Both the position numbers and the translations under genes were made by a program. DNA of 64,000 nucleotides from Oscillospiraceae bacterium (lineage in GTDB: Bacteria; Bacillota; Clostridia; Oscillospirales; CAG-382), in the NCBI GenBank assembly GCA_015063885.1, contig SVTH01000005.1, positions 103,061 through 167,060 on the forward strand. The letters run 5' to 3'. The stretch's first letter is position 1, and every line of letters begins with the position of its first letter. Under the pieces are notes generated by a model that was given only the letters and a program-made list of their open reading frames with translations, searched no databases and was not told the DNA's origin. Below, piece by piece: positions 1-8,809 of the stretch.

Positions 1-1
1 G

Positions 2-316
2 GCGGGGATGTTCCGTCGGTTCGACCTGGAAGGCCGTGTGGACTTCTACATCGGCAGTAACGAGGTAGGGGAGTACAAGCAGACCTCCATGAAGATCTTC
101 CACGCCGCCGCAGAGCGGTTTGGGCTGACCCCGGGGGAATGCATCGTGGTGGAGGACCGGGGGAAGTACTGCAAAGCGGCCAAGGCCGAGGGCTTCGGCG
201 TCATCGGGGTATACGACCCCGCCTGCGAAGGAGAGCTTCCCGACATGAAGGCCTCCTGCGACCAGTTTTTGATGGATTTTTCGGAATTGTTGCGATCGGC
301 AGGAGAAGAGATATGA
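2..316 (+). CDS. HAD-family phosphatase, C-terminal part (5' end outside window)
   Basis: The reading frame is open from the first bases, so this is the last ~104 codons of a longer gene. It contains GSNEVGEYK and the VVEDRGK segment, which fit motifs III and IV of haloacid-dehalogenase subfamily IA hydrolases such as beta-phosphoglucomutase or phosphoglycolate phosphatase. The acidic ED pair would bind Mg2+, and the nucleophile Asp must lie upstream of the window. The stop codon TGA overlaps the ATG of the next gene, implying translational coupling. The substrate cannot be predicted from this fragment. Confidence 0.75.
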   Translation, partial: AGMFRRFDLEGRVDFYIGSNEVGEYKQTSMKIFHAAAERFGLTPGECIVVEDRGKYCKAAKAEGFGVIGVYDPACEGELPDMKASCDQFLMDFSELLRSAGEEI

Positions 317-966
317 AGCATTACACCTTAAAGCAGATCCGGAAGCTCTTCTTTTGGCTGTTGTTTGCCCTGGTGTTGCTTTGTCCCGCCCATTTGGAGG
401 GGGAGTGGCACTTCTGGCCGCAGAAACTGTTCACCCAAGGCATTGAGCCTGCGGGGAAAGAGCTGGCTCTCCGCTGTGCGGCAGTTATGATCCTGGGGCT
501 GGGAAAGCTTCTTTCCGGCACGGGAAGACGGTGGGAGGTTCGCCGCACCCTGCGCGGGTGGTTCGGCGGTCACCCCCTGCTGTTCGATCCCCACGAGGAG
601 GAGCCCATGGACAAGGCCTTGAAATGGACGGATGAGAAAAAAGAGCCCAAAGCGGTGTTGAACGGGGACGGCATCCTGTCCCGCAGGGAGGTGGAATCCA
701 CCCTGGCCTGCCTCACCGCCCGGGGGTTTGCCTACCGCTTCTCCAAAAGCTACGGGGAAGAGGTGTACACCTACCAAAAGGACGGCCTGAAGGTGGAGCT
801 GTATAACAGCAAGGACACCTTTTACTGCATGGTAAAGGCAGGAAAACAGCACAGCGCAGAGTTTTCCAAAAGCACTCTGTTGCAGGACTTCCAAAGGATC
901 CCCTATCGGGAAGCCAACGAGGAACGGAAGCTGCAGATCATCGCAGACGTTTTGAAGGAGCTGTGA
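313..966 (+). CDS. Uncharacterised membrane-associated protein, 217 aa
   Basis: The start ATG overlaps the preceding HAD stop (ATGA), and AGGAGAAGAG just upstream acts as ribosome site; a longer in-frame extension would run deep into the HAD gene. Residues ~10-27 (FFWLLFALVLLCPA) form a hydrophobic segment and residues ~46-63 a second weaker one, followed by a soluble C-terminal half with a mixed charged pattern (SRREVESTLACLTARGF). No family is recognised. The tight coupling suggests it is co-expressed with the HAD hydrolase. Confidence 0.7.
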   Translation: MKHYTLKQIRKLFFWLLFALVLLCPAHLEGEWHFWPQKLFTQGIEPAGKELALRCAAVMILGLGKLLSGTGRRWEVRRTLRGWFGGHPLLFDPHEEEPMDKALKWTDEKKEPKAVLNGDGILSRREVESTLACLTARGFAYRFSKSYGEEVYTYQKDGLKVELYNSKDTFYCMVKAGKQHSAEFSKSTLLQDFQRIPYREANEERKLQIIADVLKEL

Positions 967-1014
967 AAGGGCCGTCCTATGGCGAATATATGTGTTGCCG
1001 CAGCTCGATGTAAT

Positions 1015-1266
1015 AGGAACCTCATCCATGCGCTTGCGCCTTCCCCCTTCCCCAAAGGAGAAGGAACCTCATCCATGCGCTTGCGCCTTCCCCCATTCCC
1101 CAGAGGGGAAGGTATAGCACGCCGTTGGCGTGCAAAAAAATCGAAGCTGCATCGTCAAAAGCAATAACGTAGAAAAAGGAATCCTTTCCCGCACACCGCA
1201 GGTGTGCCTTGCCTTCCCCTTTGGGGAAGGGGGACCGTCCGCTTGCGGACGGTGGATGAGGTTCCT
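1015..1266. repeat. Palindromic repeat element, left copy (flanks the DUF559 gene)
   Basis: The element starts with AGGAACCTCATCCA (1015, repeated at 1062) and ends with the exact reverse complement TGGATGAGGTTCCT (1253-1266). Inside are several small hairpins: GCACGCC/GGCGTGC, GCACACC/GGTGTGC, CCTTCCCC/GGGGAAGG and ACCGTCCGC/GCGGACGGT. The sequence from about 1062 is repeated almost unchanged at 1698-1902, on the other side of the DUF559 gene. It looks like a non-autonomous palindromic element. With the region upstream from 967 it accounts for the whole intergenic space. Confidence 0.85.
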
Positions 1267-1289
1267 CACCCCACAAAAAAGGAGTCCTT

Positions 1290-1643
1290 ATGGAGCACAA
1301 CAAAAAACTGACTCCCTACGCCCAAGAGCTCCGCAAGCACATGACCAAGGAAGAGCGGCGGCTGTGGTACGGCTTTTTGCGAAGCTACCCGGTGCAATTC
1401 AAACGTCAAGTCACTTGCGGAAACTATATTCTTGACTTCTACTGCCCTGCAGTACAGCTTGCCATCGAATTGGACGGCTGTCAGCATGCAGAGCCGGAGG
1501 GGTTGAAAAAAGACCGCATCCGAACGGAATACTTGAATTCCTGCGGCATCTACGTCCTGCGCATCCCAAACAGACGGATCTGGGTAAATTTTCCCGGCGT
1601 TTGTGAAGGGATCCACGACCTTGTGCAAAAACGAAGCGTTTAG
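1290..1643 (+). CDS. DUF559 domain endonuclease-like protein
   Basis: This 117-residue protein has the full DUF559 layout: an N-terminal MTKEERRLWYGFLR helix, then VTCGNYILDFYCP and AIELDGCQH. DUF559 is related to the very-short-patch-repair (Vsr) fold of the PD-(D/E)XK nucleases, and the D in LDFYCP and the E/D in IELDG are its likely metal ligands. The start is set by AAAAAAGGAG seven bases upstream. The gene is alone between two nearly identical ~250 bp palindromic repeats, so the pair may have moved as a cassette. Role unknown; such proteins are often found beside repeats or mobile DNA. Confidence 0.85.
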   Translation: MEHNKKLTPYAQELRKHMTKEERRLWYGFLRSYPVQFKRQVTCGNYILDFYCPAVQLAIELDGCQHAEPEGLKKDRIRTEYLNSCGIYVLRIPNRRIWVNFPGVCEGIHDLVQKRSV

Positions 1644-1648
1644 GCAAG

Positions 1649-1902
1649 AGGAACCTCATCCATGCGCTTGCGCCTTCCTCCATTCCCCAAAGGAGGGAGG
1701 AACCTCATCCATGCGCTTGCGCCTTCCCCCTTCCCCAGAGGGGAAGGTATGGCACGCCGTTGGCGTGCAAAAAATCTCGAAGCTGCATCGGCAAAAGCAA
1801 TAACGTAGAAAAAGGAATCGTTTTCCGCACACCGCAGGTGTGCCTCGCCTTCCCCTTTGGGGAAGGGGGACCGTCCGCTTGCGGACGGTGGATGAGGTTC
1901 CT
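1649..1902. repeat. Palindromic repeat element, right copy (flanks the DUF559 gene)
   Basis: This is a direct repeat of the element at 1015-1266. It has AGGAACCTCATCCA at 1649 and 1698 and TGGATGAGGTTCCT at 1889-1902. The internal hairpins and the linker AAGCAATAACGTAGAAAAAG are conserved, with only scattered substitutions between copies. The solute-binding lipoprotein gene begins about 40 bp after its end, so its promoter may lie in or just after the repeat. Confidence 0.85.
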
Positions 1903-1942
1903 CACCCCACATACATCTAACTACACTTTGAAGGTAACCACT

Positions 1943-3430
1943 ATGACCCACAAAAAATTCTTCACAAAGCTACTCATTCTCTCCCTGTGTGCACTGCTGT
2001 TGGCGTCCTGCGCCAACGTGGTGATGCCCACCCCCGAGGTGTCCGCACCTCCCGAGGTGAGCAAAACGGAATCCCAGATCATAGAGGAGATCCTCAGCCA
2101 GCTTCCCTCTGTGGAAAGCAGCGAGGCGGAGGCCATCACGGGGCAGCCCCTGGTGATCCTCACCCCCGACGAGAAGGTATTCCTGGGAGACGAAACCGCC
2201 GCAGGCTCCGTGCGGAACGCCGTCAAGCGCCGTAACGAGCTGCTGCTCTCCGCCTACGAGATGGAGGTCACGGTGCTTTCCGTCCCCGAGGAGGAGCTGG
2301 CGGAAATGCTCATCGCCGCAGAGGAGTCCGGGGTGGCCGCAGGGGACCTGCTGTGCTATTCCGCAACCACCACCGCCGCTTTGTTTGCTCAGGGGCTTTT
2401 GCAGAACGTGAGAGAGCTACCCTATTTTGACATCTCCGCCGCCTGCATCGACCCCATAGCCGCCGTGGATCTGGAATACGACGGGGAGGTGTACGCCCTT
2501 CCCGATCCCTCCGCCCAAAGCTGTGACGAAATGTACGTGGTGTTCTACGACCGTGCCCTGGTGGAGGAAGCGGGCTTGCCCCGCCCCGAGACCCTGGTGC
2601 AGAAAGGGGAGTGGACCTACGAGGCCTTCCAACTCTATTGCGAGACCGTGGCGGAAAAGGTGATGAACAGCGCCAGCCACGACCTGGCCAACGACGTGTT
2701 CGGCTATTCCTCCCCGGATCATAACACCCTGCTGCCCTACCTCCTTTGGAGCTGCGGCGGCAACTCCCTGCTGGTGTACGACGAAAACGGAGATCTCTCC
2801 TTCCCCTACGAAAAGGCCACCCTGCTGGAGGCCATCACCGTACAGCGGGGGATCTACGACAGCGCCTGCCGCTATCCCCTGGACGGGACGGATGGACAGG
2901 CGGCCTTCCTGGAGGGCAGACTGGGCTTTTTGGTGGAGAGGCTGGAGTATCTGAAGGCGCTGTACGCCCAAGGAAACCGCTCCTACGGCATCCTGCCCAT
3001 GCCCAAAACGGCAGGGAACGACCGCTACACCAACCCCACCACTTCGGCGGGCAGAGTGCTTTCCGTGCCCCGTCTGATGAACAGCCCCGCCAAGAGCGGG
3101 CTGGGACTTTCCGCCCTGTGTACCGCAGGCGGCCTGCTGATCCGCGAGGCGGAAAAGGAGACCTACGTTTCCCTGTATTCCGCAGACAACGACCAATCCT
3201 GTATGCTGGAGATCATCCTGGATTCCCAATATTTTGATTTCGCCACGGTGTTCGGGGTGTGCGATCCCTCTATCGGCGCCCTGACCACGGAGCTGTTGGC
3301 TTACGTGATGGTGGACGACAGCAGCCGTCTTTCCTCCCTCATCCGCCACGGCAAGGAGGACCTTGCGGCATACCTGCCCAAGCTGGACGCCATCCTTCAT
3401 CCCGACAGGATAGAGCCGGAAGAGGAATAA
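1943..3430 (+). CDS. Extracellular solute-binding lipoprotein (SBP family 1-like)
   Basis: The 495-residue product begins with a lipoprotein signal peptide (hydrophobic residues 10-21, lipobox LASC, lipidated Cys23), then a Thr/Pro/Ser/Glu-rich tether. The mature part has features of ABC sugar-binding proteins, including GEWTYEAFQLYCETVAEKV, similar to the W-T-W/Y-x-x-F region of family 1 binding proteins. The chosen ATG is immediately before the signal peptide; the longer frame runs into the repeat. No permease or ATPase gene is adjacent, so it is an orphan binding protein or works with a transporter elsewhere. Ligand unknown. Confidence 0.7.
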   Translation: MTHKKFFTKLLILSLCALLLASCANVVMPTPEVSAPPEVSKTESQIIEEILSQLPSVESSEAEAITGQPLVILTPDEKVFLGDETAAGSVRNAVKRRNELLLSAYEMEVTVLSVPEEELAEMLIAAEESGVAAGDLLCYSATTTAALFAQGLLQNVRELPYFDISAACIDPIAAVDLEYDGEVYALPDPSAQSCDEMYVVFYDRALVEEAGLPRPETLVQKGEWTYEAFQLYCETVAEKVMNSASHDLANDVFGYSSPDHNTLLPYLLWSCGGNSLLVYDENGDLSFPYEKATLLEAITVQRGIYDSACRYPLDGTDGQAAFLEGRLGFLVERLEYLKALYAQGNRSYGILPMPKTAGNDRYTNPTTSAGRVLSVPRLMNSPAKSGLGLSALCTAGGLLIREAEKETYVSLYSADNDQSCMLEIILDSQYFDFATVFGVCDPSIGALTTELLAYVMVDDSSRLSSLIRHGKEDLAAYLPKLDAILHPDRIEPEEE

Positions 3431-3500
3431 GAAGCAGGCAAAATGGGAAGAATCCACAAAAAATCCCACCCCCAAGGGGCGAAAATCATAAGCCTACCGC

Positions 3501-3529
3501 TTGACGAACCGCTATGAATGTGGTAAAAT
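3501..3529 (+). promoter_or_regulatory. Sigma-A type promoter for pgk-tpiA
   Basis: TTGACG and TAAAAT are separated by 17 bp, about 40 bp before the pgk start. Confidence 0.75.
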
Positions 3530-3571
3530 GACCATTGGAAAACAATAACATTTATACAGAGGAGTTTCATC

Positions 3572-4777
3572 ATGAACGCAAAGAAAACCGTAGAAGATCT
3601 GAAAGTAACCGGTCAGCGCGTTTTGGTGCGTTGCGACTTCAACGTGCCGATCAAGAACGGTGTCATCACCGACGAGACCCGTATCGTTGCCGCTCTGCCC
3701 ACCATCAAGTACCTGCTGGAGCAGAACGCAAAGGTCATCCTTTGTTCCCACATGGGCAAACCCAAGGGCAATCCTCTGCCCGAATACTCCCTGGCTCCCG
3801 TTGCCGCCCGTCTTACCGAAAAGCTGGGCAAAGAGGTTGTGTTCGCCGCTGACGACGAGGTGGTAGGCGCAAACGCAAAGGCAGCAGTTGCCGCTATGCA
3901 GGATGGGGACGTGGTTCTTCTCCAGAACACCCGTTACCGTCCCGAGGAGACCAAGAACGTGGAGGCGTTCTCCCGTGATCTGGCTTCTCTTGCAGACCTG
4001 TTCGTAAACGACGCATTCGGCGCGGCTCACCGTGCTCACTGCTCTACCGTAGGCGTTGCTTCCTTCGTGAAGGAATCCGCAAACGGCTACCTGATGGCTA
4101 AGGAAGTGAAGTTCCTTGGCGACGCTGTCAACAACCCCGTTCGTCCCTTCGTTTGCATCCTGGGCGGCGCTAAGGTTGCGGACAAGCTGAACGTCATCGC
4201 TAACCTGCTGACCAAGGCAGACACCCTCATCATCGGCGGCGGTATGGCTTACACCTTCCTGAAGGCACAGGGCTACACCATCGGTACCTCTCTGGTAGAC
4301 GATGAGAAGCTGGACTACTGCCGCGAGATGCTGGAGAAGGCTAAGGCAAACGGCGTGAAGCTTCTGCTTCCCGTGGATACCGTTTGCGCGGCTTCCTTCC
4401 CCAACCCCATCGACGGCGACATCGAGACCATCACCGTGCCCGCCACCGAGATCCCCGAGGACATGATGGGTCTGGACATCGGCCCCAAGACCCGCGAGCT
4501 CTTCGCCGCAGAGGTTCTGGGCGCCAAGACCGTGGTTTGGAACGGTCCTATGGGCGTGTTCGAGAACCCCACTCTGGCAGCAGGTACCATCGCTGTGGCT
4601 AAGGCTATGGCTGAGACCGAGGCTACCACCATCATCGGCGGCGGCGACTCCGCAGCAGCTGTGAACACCCTGGGCTTCGGCAGCAAGATGAGCCACATCT
4701 CCACCGGCGGCGGCGCTTCTCTGGAATACCTGGAAGGCATCGACCTCCCCGGCATCGCTGCAATGACAGATCGCTAA
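3572..4777 (+). CDS. pgk: Phosphoglycerate kinase
   Basis: This 401-residue protein catalyses 1,3-bisphosphoglycerate + ADP to 3-phosphoglycerate + ATP in glycolysis. Family signatures are clear: [15 protein letters not shown] near residue 16 (the PGK signature), GPMGVFENP, and the C-terminal [11 protein letters not shown] and [13 protein letters not shown] nucleotide-binding loops. Length is normal for bacterial PGK. A GAGG ribosome site precedes the ATG. Codon use is strongly biased (CTG, AAC, GGC), as in highly expressed genes. It lies 70 bp before tpiA and shares its promoter. Confidence 0.98.
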   Translation: MNAKKTVEDLKVTGQRVLVRCDFNVPIKNGVITDETRIVAALPTIKYLLEQNAKVILCSHMGKPKGNPLPEYSLAPVAARLTEKLGKEVVFAADDEVVGANAKAAVAAMQDGDVVLLQNTRYRPEETKNVEAFSRDLASLADLFVNDAFGAAHRAHCSTVGVASFVKESANGYLMAKEVKFLGDAVNNPVRPFVCILGGAKVADKLNVIANLLTKADTLIIGGGMAYTFLKAQGYTIGTSLVDDEKLDYCREMLEKAKANGVKLLLPVDTVCAASFPNPIDGDIETITVPATEIPEDMMGLDIGPKTRELFAAEVLGAKTVVWNGPMGVFENPTLAAGTIAVAKAMAETEATTIIGGGDSAAAVNTLGFGSKMSHISTGGGASLEYLEGIDLPGIAAMTDR

Positions 4778-4846
4778 GGGCTTCGCCCTCTTAGCGTCTC
4801 CTTCCGCAGAAGGCAAACATTTCATAATTTGAAAGGATTTACCACT

Positions 4847-5623
4847 ATGAATAAAGCAGTCAGAAAGGCAATCATTGCCGGCAACTGGAAAATGAACAAG
4901 ACCCCCGCAGAGGCTACCCAGCTCATCGGAGAGATCCTTGCGGCTAACGAGGGCAAGGACGTCAGCGGATGCGAGGTCATCGCTTGCGTTCCCTACGTTG
5001 ACATCGACGCGGCTGTGAAGGCAGCTGCGGGCTCCTTCATCAAGATCGGCGCTGAGAACTGCCACTGGGCAAAGAGCGGCGCTTACACCGGCGAGATCTC
5101 TGCAGACATGCTGGTGGCTTGCGGCGTTGAGTACGTCATCATCGGCCACTCCGAGAGACGTCAGTACTTCGGCGAGACCGACCTCACCGTTAACCAGCGT
5201 GTGAAGGCCGCTCTGGAAGCAGGCCTGAAGGTCATCCTCTGCGTAGGCGAGCTCCTGGAGCAGCGTGAGCAGGGCATCACCGCCGAGATCATCGCTATGC
5301 AGACCAAGATCGACCTGCTGGGCATCACCGCTGAGCAGATGGCAAACATCATCGTCGCTTACGAGCCTGTTTGGGCAATCGGCACCGGCAAGACCGCTAC
5401 CGCTGACCAGGCTGAAGAGGTTTGCGCTCACATCCGCGCTACCCTGGCTACCCTCTACGGCGAGGCTGTTGCAGAGGCTACCACCATCCAGTACGGCGGT
5501 TCCATGAACGCAAAGAACGCCGCAGAGCTGTTGGGCAAGACCAACGTTGACGGCGGCCTCATCGGCGGCGCCGCTTTGAAGGCAGCAGACTTCTCCGCCA
5601 TCATCGAAGCCGCTCAGGCATAA
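4847..5623 (+). CDS. tpiA: Triosephosphate isomerase
   Basis: The 258-residue TIM-barrel enzyme interconverts dihydroxyacetone phosphate and glyceraldehyde 3-phosphate. Visible signatures are GNWKMN (Lys15), IGHSERR with the catalytic His, AYEPVWAIGTGKTAT with the catalytic Glu and loop 6, and YGGSMNAKNAAELL. The ATG at 4847 is preferred over an upstream TTG because GAAAGG lies ten bases before it and the protein then starts just before the first beta strand. It is the second gene of the pgk operon and is followed by a strong terminator. Confidence 0.98.
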   Translation: MNKAVRKAIIAGNWKMNKTPAEATQLIGEILAANEGKDVSGCEVIACVPYVDIDAAVKAAAGSFIKIGAENCHWAKSGAYTGEISADMLVACGVEYVIIGHSERRQYFGETDLTVNQRVKAALEAGLKVILCVGELLEQREQGITAEIIAMQTKIDLLGITAEQMANIIVAYEPVWAIGTGKTATADQAEEVCAHIRATLATLYGEAVAEATTIQYGGSMNAKNAAELLGKTNVDGGLIGGAALKAADFSAIIEAAQA

Positions 5624-5641
5624 CCAAAGAACAACGCTTCC

Positions 5642-5672
5642 AAAAACGCCACCCTTGCGGTGGCGTTTTTCT
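5642..5672 (+). terminator. Rho-independent terminator after tpiA
   Basis: AAAACGCCACC and GGTGGCGTTTTT form a long GC-rich stem with a tight loop and a T tract. Confidence 0.9.
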
Positions 5673-5686
5673 TATGGCGCTCGGTC

Positions 5687-5715
5687 TTGCAAATCCCGCC
5701 GTTTTGTGCTACACT
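5687..5715 (+). promoter_or_regulatory. Sigma-A type promoter for the glycosidase-like gene
   Basis: TTGCAA and TACACT with a 17 bp spacer, 37 bp before the start codon. Confidence 0.6.
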
Positions 5716-5751
5716 AAAGATACAAACTGCTTGAAAGGGAGGACTCCCCCT

Positions 5752-7977
5752 ATGAGTCTGCTCATCGTCTGCCCCAAAAACGCCCCAAAGGCATACGCCG
5801 TTGCGGCGCAGGAATTCTGCGGTCTTTGCCGGAAGATCACGGGGATCCGCCCGGGAACGGTCACCGACGTTTCGGCGATCCAAGGCCTGCCTGCCCATCC
5901 CGACCTGCGCCTTGTGGTCATCGGCGGGGACGACGTGAACCTGCTGGCCCGTGAATACAAGGAAAACCTGCCCATCCCAAGCGGCGGGGAAGGGTACGCC
6001 ATCCTTTCCGCCACCCTGCGGGGACACAACGCCCTGCTGTTGTGGGGCGGACGGGGAAGAAGCACCCTTTATGCGGTGTACCGCTATTTCGAGGTGTTCG
6101 CAGGGTGCAGATGGTTTTGGGACGGGGACAAGCTCCCCACCCTGGAACGCCTCCCCATGGAAAACATCCGCCTCATGGAAACCACCAAATTCCTCTACCG
6201 CGGCACCCGTTACTTCGCCCACCGAGGGCTTCACCGCTTCCAGGCGGAGCATTGGAACGGCGAGGACTGGCAAAAAGAGGTGGATTGGCTGTTGAAAAAG
6301 CGGCTGAACCTGATGATGTTACGCATCGGGCAGGACGATTTGTTCCAGAAGGCCTTCCCGGGCCTGGCGGACTATCCCGACGCCAAGGCCTCCCTGCCCT
6401 TTACCGGGGACGGCTTCAACGACCGCACCCTGTTCTGGGATCTCCCCTTCCGCGGGGAGTTGCGGAAGCAGGTGTTGCAGTACGCCAAGGACCGTGACCT
6501 GCTGTTGCCCGAGGATTGCGGCACCATGACCCATTGGTATTCCCCCACGCCAAGGGATTTCCTGGAAAAACGCCGTCCCGCCCTCCTTGCCCAGCCCAAA
6601 GGCACCAACTACGCCGAAAGCACGGGGCTGGTGTGGGATATTCGGGAGGAAGAAAACTTAGATCTGTATTTTCAGCTCACCGACACCCACATCCGTGAGT
6701 ACGGGCAGGCGGGGCTGTTCCACACCATCGGGCTGGCGGAACGGGCTTTTTCCAAGAATCGGGAAGAAAACCTGCGCTTAAAGCTGTTGACCTACCGTCT
6801 GCTCTGCCGCCGTCTGCGGGAGCAATACCCCGGCTCCAAGCTGCTGTTGGCAAGCTGGGATCTTTGGATGTTCTACACCCCCAAGGAAGTGCAGACTCTC
6901 CTTGCCCAGCTGGACAAGGAGCAGGTGGTGCTGTTGGATTACACCTCCGATTCCGCAAGGGAAAGCAACTACCGCACCTGGGGCGTGGAGGGGCAATTCC
7001 CTTGGATCATGGGGATCTTCCACGCTTATCAGCCCTCCAACGACCTGCGGGGAGACTACGAGATGCTGACCAAGCGGCTGCAGGACGCAAAAAAAGACCC
7101 CTTCTGCAAGGGGCTGGTGTTCTGGCCGGAGCTGTCCCACGGGGATCCCTTTATGACGGAATTCTTCGCTTCCAACGCCTGGGAGGTGTCCGAAAAGAGC
7201 GGGGAAGAACAGCTTTACGACTTCTGCATGGCGCGGTACACCCACGGGGAAGAGCTGTTTCTTCTTTGGAAGAAGGTGCTTCCTCTTGCAAAGCTCATGT
7301 CCTGGAGCAAGTACGAAGCCGTCACTCCCTGGGTGGAGACGGATATTTTCTGCCGCTGTGCATACACCTTGGATTTTGAAAGGGACGACCCCCTCTACGA
7401 CGACTATTTACTTCCCCTGGAGGCTTCCCGCGGCGACGCTGTGTGGTGCCTCCGCAGAATTTCCCTGCTGTTGGGGCAGGAGGATGCGCGGGAAACCCGG
7501 GATCTTTACGACCTGGCCCGCACCATCCTCATCCGCTACCTCAACGGGCTGACCCTCACCCTGTGCAGGCAGTACAGCCGCGGGGAGGCGGTGGCAGACA
7601 CGGCGGATGCGTTCGTGGAGCTGCTCACCCTTTACGGGGACTTTTTGGCCACCAATCAGGAGTATTCCTTGTTCCACACTTTGTGCGGCCTGAACGAGAC
7701 CGCCCCCGTGAATCCCCATTTCACCCCCACCTTAAAACGGAATTGCGACAATCTCTATTGCCGCAGTGCCGTCACGGAGTGCGTGCAGGAGCTGTACCTC
7801 CCCGAGGCGGAAAAGCTTGCGGAGCTGCTGAAAGGGAAGACCTACCGAAAAGACGCCCTGCTCTCCTTCGCCAAAGCCAACCAAGCCGCCTTTGAAGCCC
7901 GCCCCCTCACGCCTACGGCGACCAAAGAACACCCCGCCCGCATCCTGCAAAAGACCGCAGAGGTGTTGGAGGGATAA
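5752..7977 (+). CDS. Large glycoside hydrolase-like protein (GH89/DUF4838-type architecture)
   Basis: The start ATG follows AAAGGGAGG. The 741-residue product has no signal peptide, so it should be cytoplasmic. Residues ~1-125 look like the alpha/beta N-terminal domain found in several glycosidase families, ending in RGRSTLYAVYRYFEVFAGCRWF. A barrel-like domain follows, starting near EHWNGEDWQKEVDWLLKK, and then a mostly helical C-terminal part. The arrangement resembles alpha-N-acetylglucosaminidases (GH89) or DUF4838 proteins, but I cannot assign the family or substrate with certainty. It has its own promoter and no sugar-operon neighbours. Confidence 0.5.
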   Translation: MSLLIVCPKNAPKAYAVAAQEFCGLCRKITGIRPGTVTDVSAIQGLPAHPDLRLVVIGGDDVNLLAREYKENLPIPSGGEGYAILSATLRGHNALLLWGGRGRSTLYAVYRYFEVFAGCRWFWDGDKLPTLERLPMENIRLMETTKFLYRGTRYFAHRGLHRFQAEHWNGEDWQKEVDWLLKKRLNLMMLRIGQDDLFQKAFPGLADYPDAKASLPFTGDGFNDRTLFWDLPFRGELRKQVLQYAKDRDLLLPEDCGTMTHWYSPTPRDFLEKRRPALLAQPKGTNYAESTGLVWDIREEENLDLYFQLTDTHIREYGQAGLFHTIGLAERAFSKNREENLRLKLLTYRLLCRRLREQYPGSKLLLASWDLWMFYTPKEVQTLLAQLDKEQVVLLDYTSDSARESNYRTWGVEGQFPWIMGIFHAYQPSNDLRGDYEMLTKRLQDAKKDPFCKGLVFWPELSHGDPFMTEFFASNAWEVSEKSGEEQLYDFCMARYTHGEELFLLWKKVLPLAKLMSWSKYEAVTPWVETDIFCRCAYTLDFERDDPLYDDYLLPLEASRGDAVWCLRRISLLLGQEDARETRDLYDLARTILIRYLNGLTLTLCRQYSRGEAVADTADAFVELLTLYGDFLATNQEYSLFHTLCGLNETAPVNPHFTPTLKRNCDNLYCRSAVTECVQELYLPEAEKLAELLKGKTYRKDALLSFAKANQAAFEARPLTPTATKEHPARILQKTAEVLEG

Positions 7978-7979
7978 CA

Positions 7980-8008
7980 AAAAGCCGTCCCCCTTTTGGG
8001 ACGGCTCA
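7980..8008. terminator. Bidirectional terminator between convergent genes
   Basis: GCCGTCCC and GGGACGGC form the stem. The better T tract (TTTTTG) is on the minus strand, so it mainly serves the leftward sigma/anti-sigma operon. Confidence 0.75.
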
Positions 8009-8049
8009 GACTGATGGCAAAGCGATATCTTCACGGAAGCTCCTTTCTT

Positions 8050-8802
8050 TTACCGATAATAAAGATATAGCGCAAACAGAAGCTCCTCGGCCTCCTCCAC
8101 CGTCAGGGAATGGGAGGGGTACTCCAGATCTGCTTCCGCAAAAACAGTTTCCAATCGGGAAACACCGTCTGCCCCATCCCCGTTGGGGAGCCGTTTCCCC
8201 TCCGTTATGAGGATATATCCCTGTTTGGGATCCCATTTTCCATCCACCGTCACGCCGATAACGCCGATGGCCTCCCTATGAAAATGCTCCACCGACGAGC
8301 CGCCGGGGATGGGGAACAAAAGGATCTCCAGGGAAGTCCCGTCGGGCAATACTACCCTATCCATGGCAGGATCTCCCGGCGTATCGGGGGAAATGGGCTC
8401 CTCGGGCCCCTCCGGCAGAGGTTCTTCGGACACGTCCCCCGCGTGGGAATCCGAAGTCTCCCCGGACGCTTCCTCCCGGGGTTCTTCCTCCCATGGCTCC
8501 TCGGAATAATCGGGCTCTTCGGAATAGACCGGCTCCTCCTGTTCGGGATGCTCTCCCGGCAGGGACACGGGCTGTCTGGAACCCTCTCCCGGATCCACCT
8601 GTTCCCCCGCGCTTTCCGATAGGGGCGGCAGGGAGGGTGCCTCCGTGGGGGAAACCCACTGCCACACCCCAAAGCCCACAGGGATGCAAATGCACAACAG
8701 CAAGCACGCCGCCATGGCGTGATGCATCCGCCGTCTGCGGGCGGCACGCTTTGCCTCGCCGCGGCGCTTGATCTCGCGGCTGATGGCAATATAATCTTTC
8801 AT
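8050..8802 (-). CDS. Membrane protein co-encoded with an ECF sigma factor, putative anti-sigma factor
   Basis: The 250-residue product has a basic N-terminus (KRRGEAKRAARRRRMHH), one membrane segment (~residues 29-47, AACLLLCICIPVGFGVW), a long Pro/Glu/Ser-rich extracytoplasmic linker (~55-125) and a C-terminal domain of about 110 residues. The start lies 8 bp after the sigma gene, on the same transcript. Position and single-span topology argue for an anti-sigma or sensor partner, but no zinc-binding anti-sigma motif is visible, so this role is inferred. The ATG at 8802 is preferred over an adjacent upstream TTG. Confidence 0.6.
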   Translation of the reverse strand: MKDYIAISREIKRRGEAKRAARRRRMHHAMAACLLLCICIPVGFGVWQWVSPTEAPSLPPLSESAGEQVDPGEGSRQPVSLPGEHPEQEEPVYSEEPDYSEEPWEEEPREEASGETSDSHAGDVSEEPLPEGPEEPISPDTPGDPAMDRVVLPDGTSLEILLFPIPGGSSVEHFHREAIGVIGVTVDGKWDPKQGYILITEGKRLPNGDGADGVSRLETVFAEADLEYPSHSLTVEEAEELLFALYLYYR

Positions 8803-8809
8803 CAACTTT

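Noticed and set aside
3512..5431. A 639-codon open frame on the minus strand opposite pgk and tpiA
   Set aside because: It is a shadow of two well-supported genes with strong codon bias; no ribosome site and no recognisable domain.
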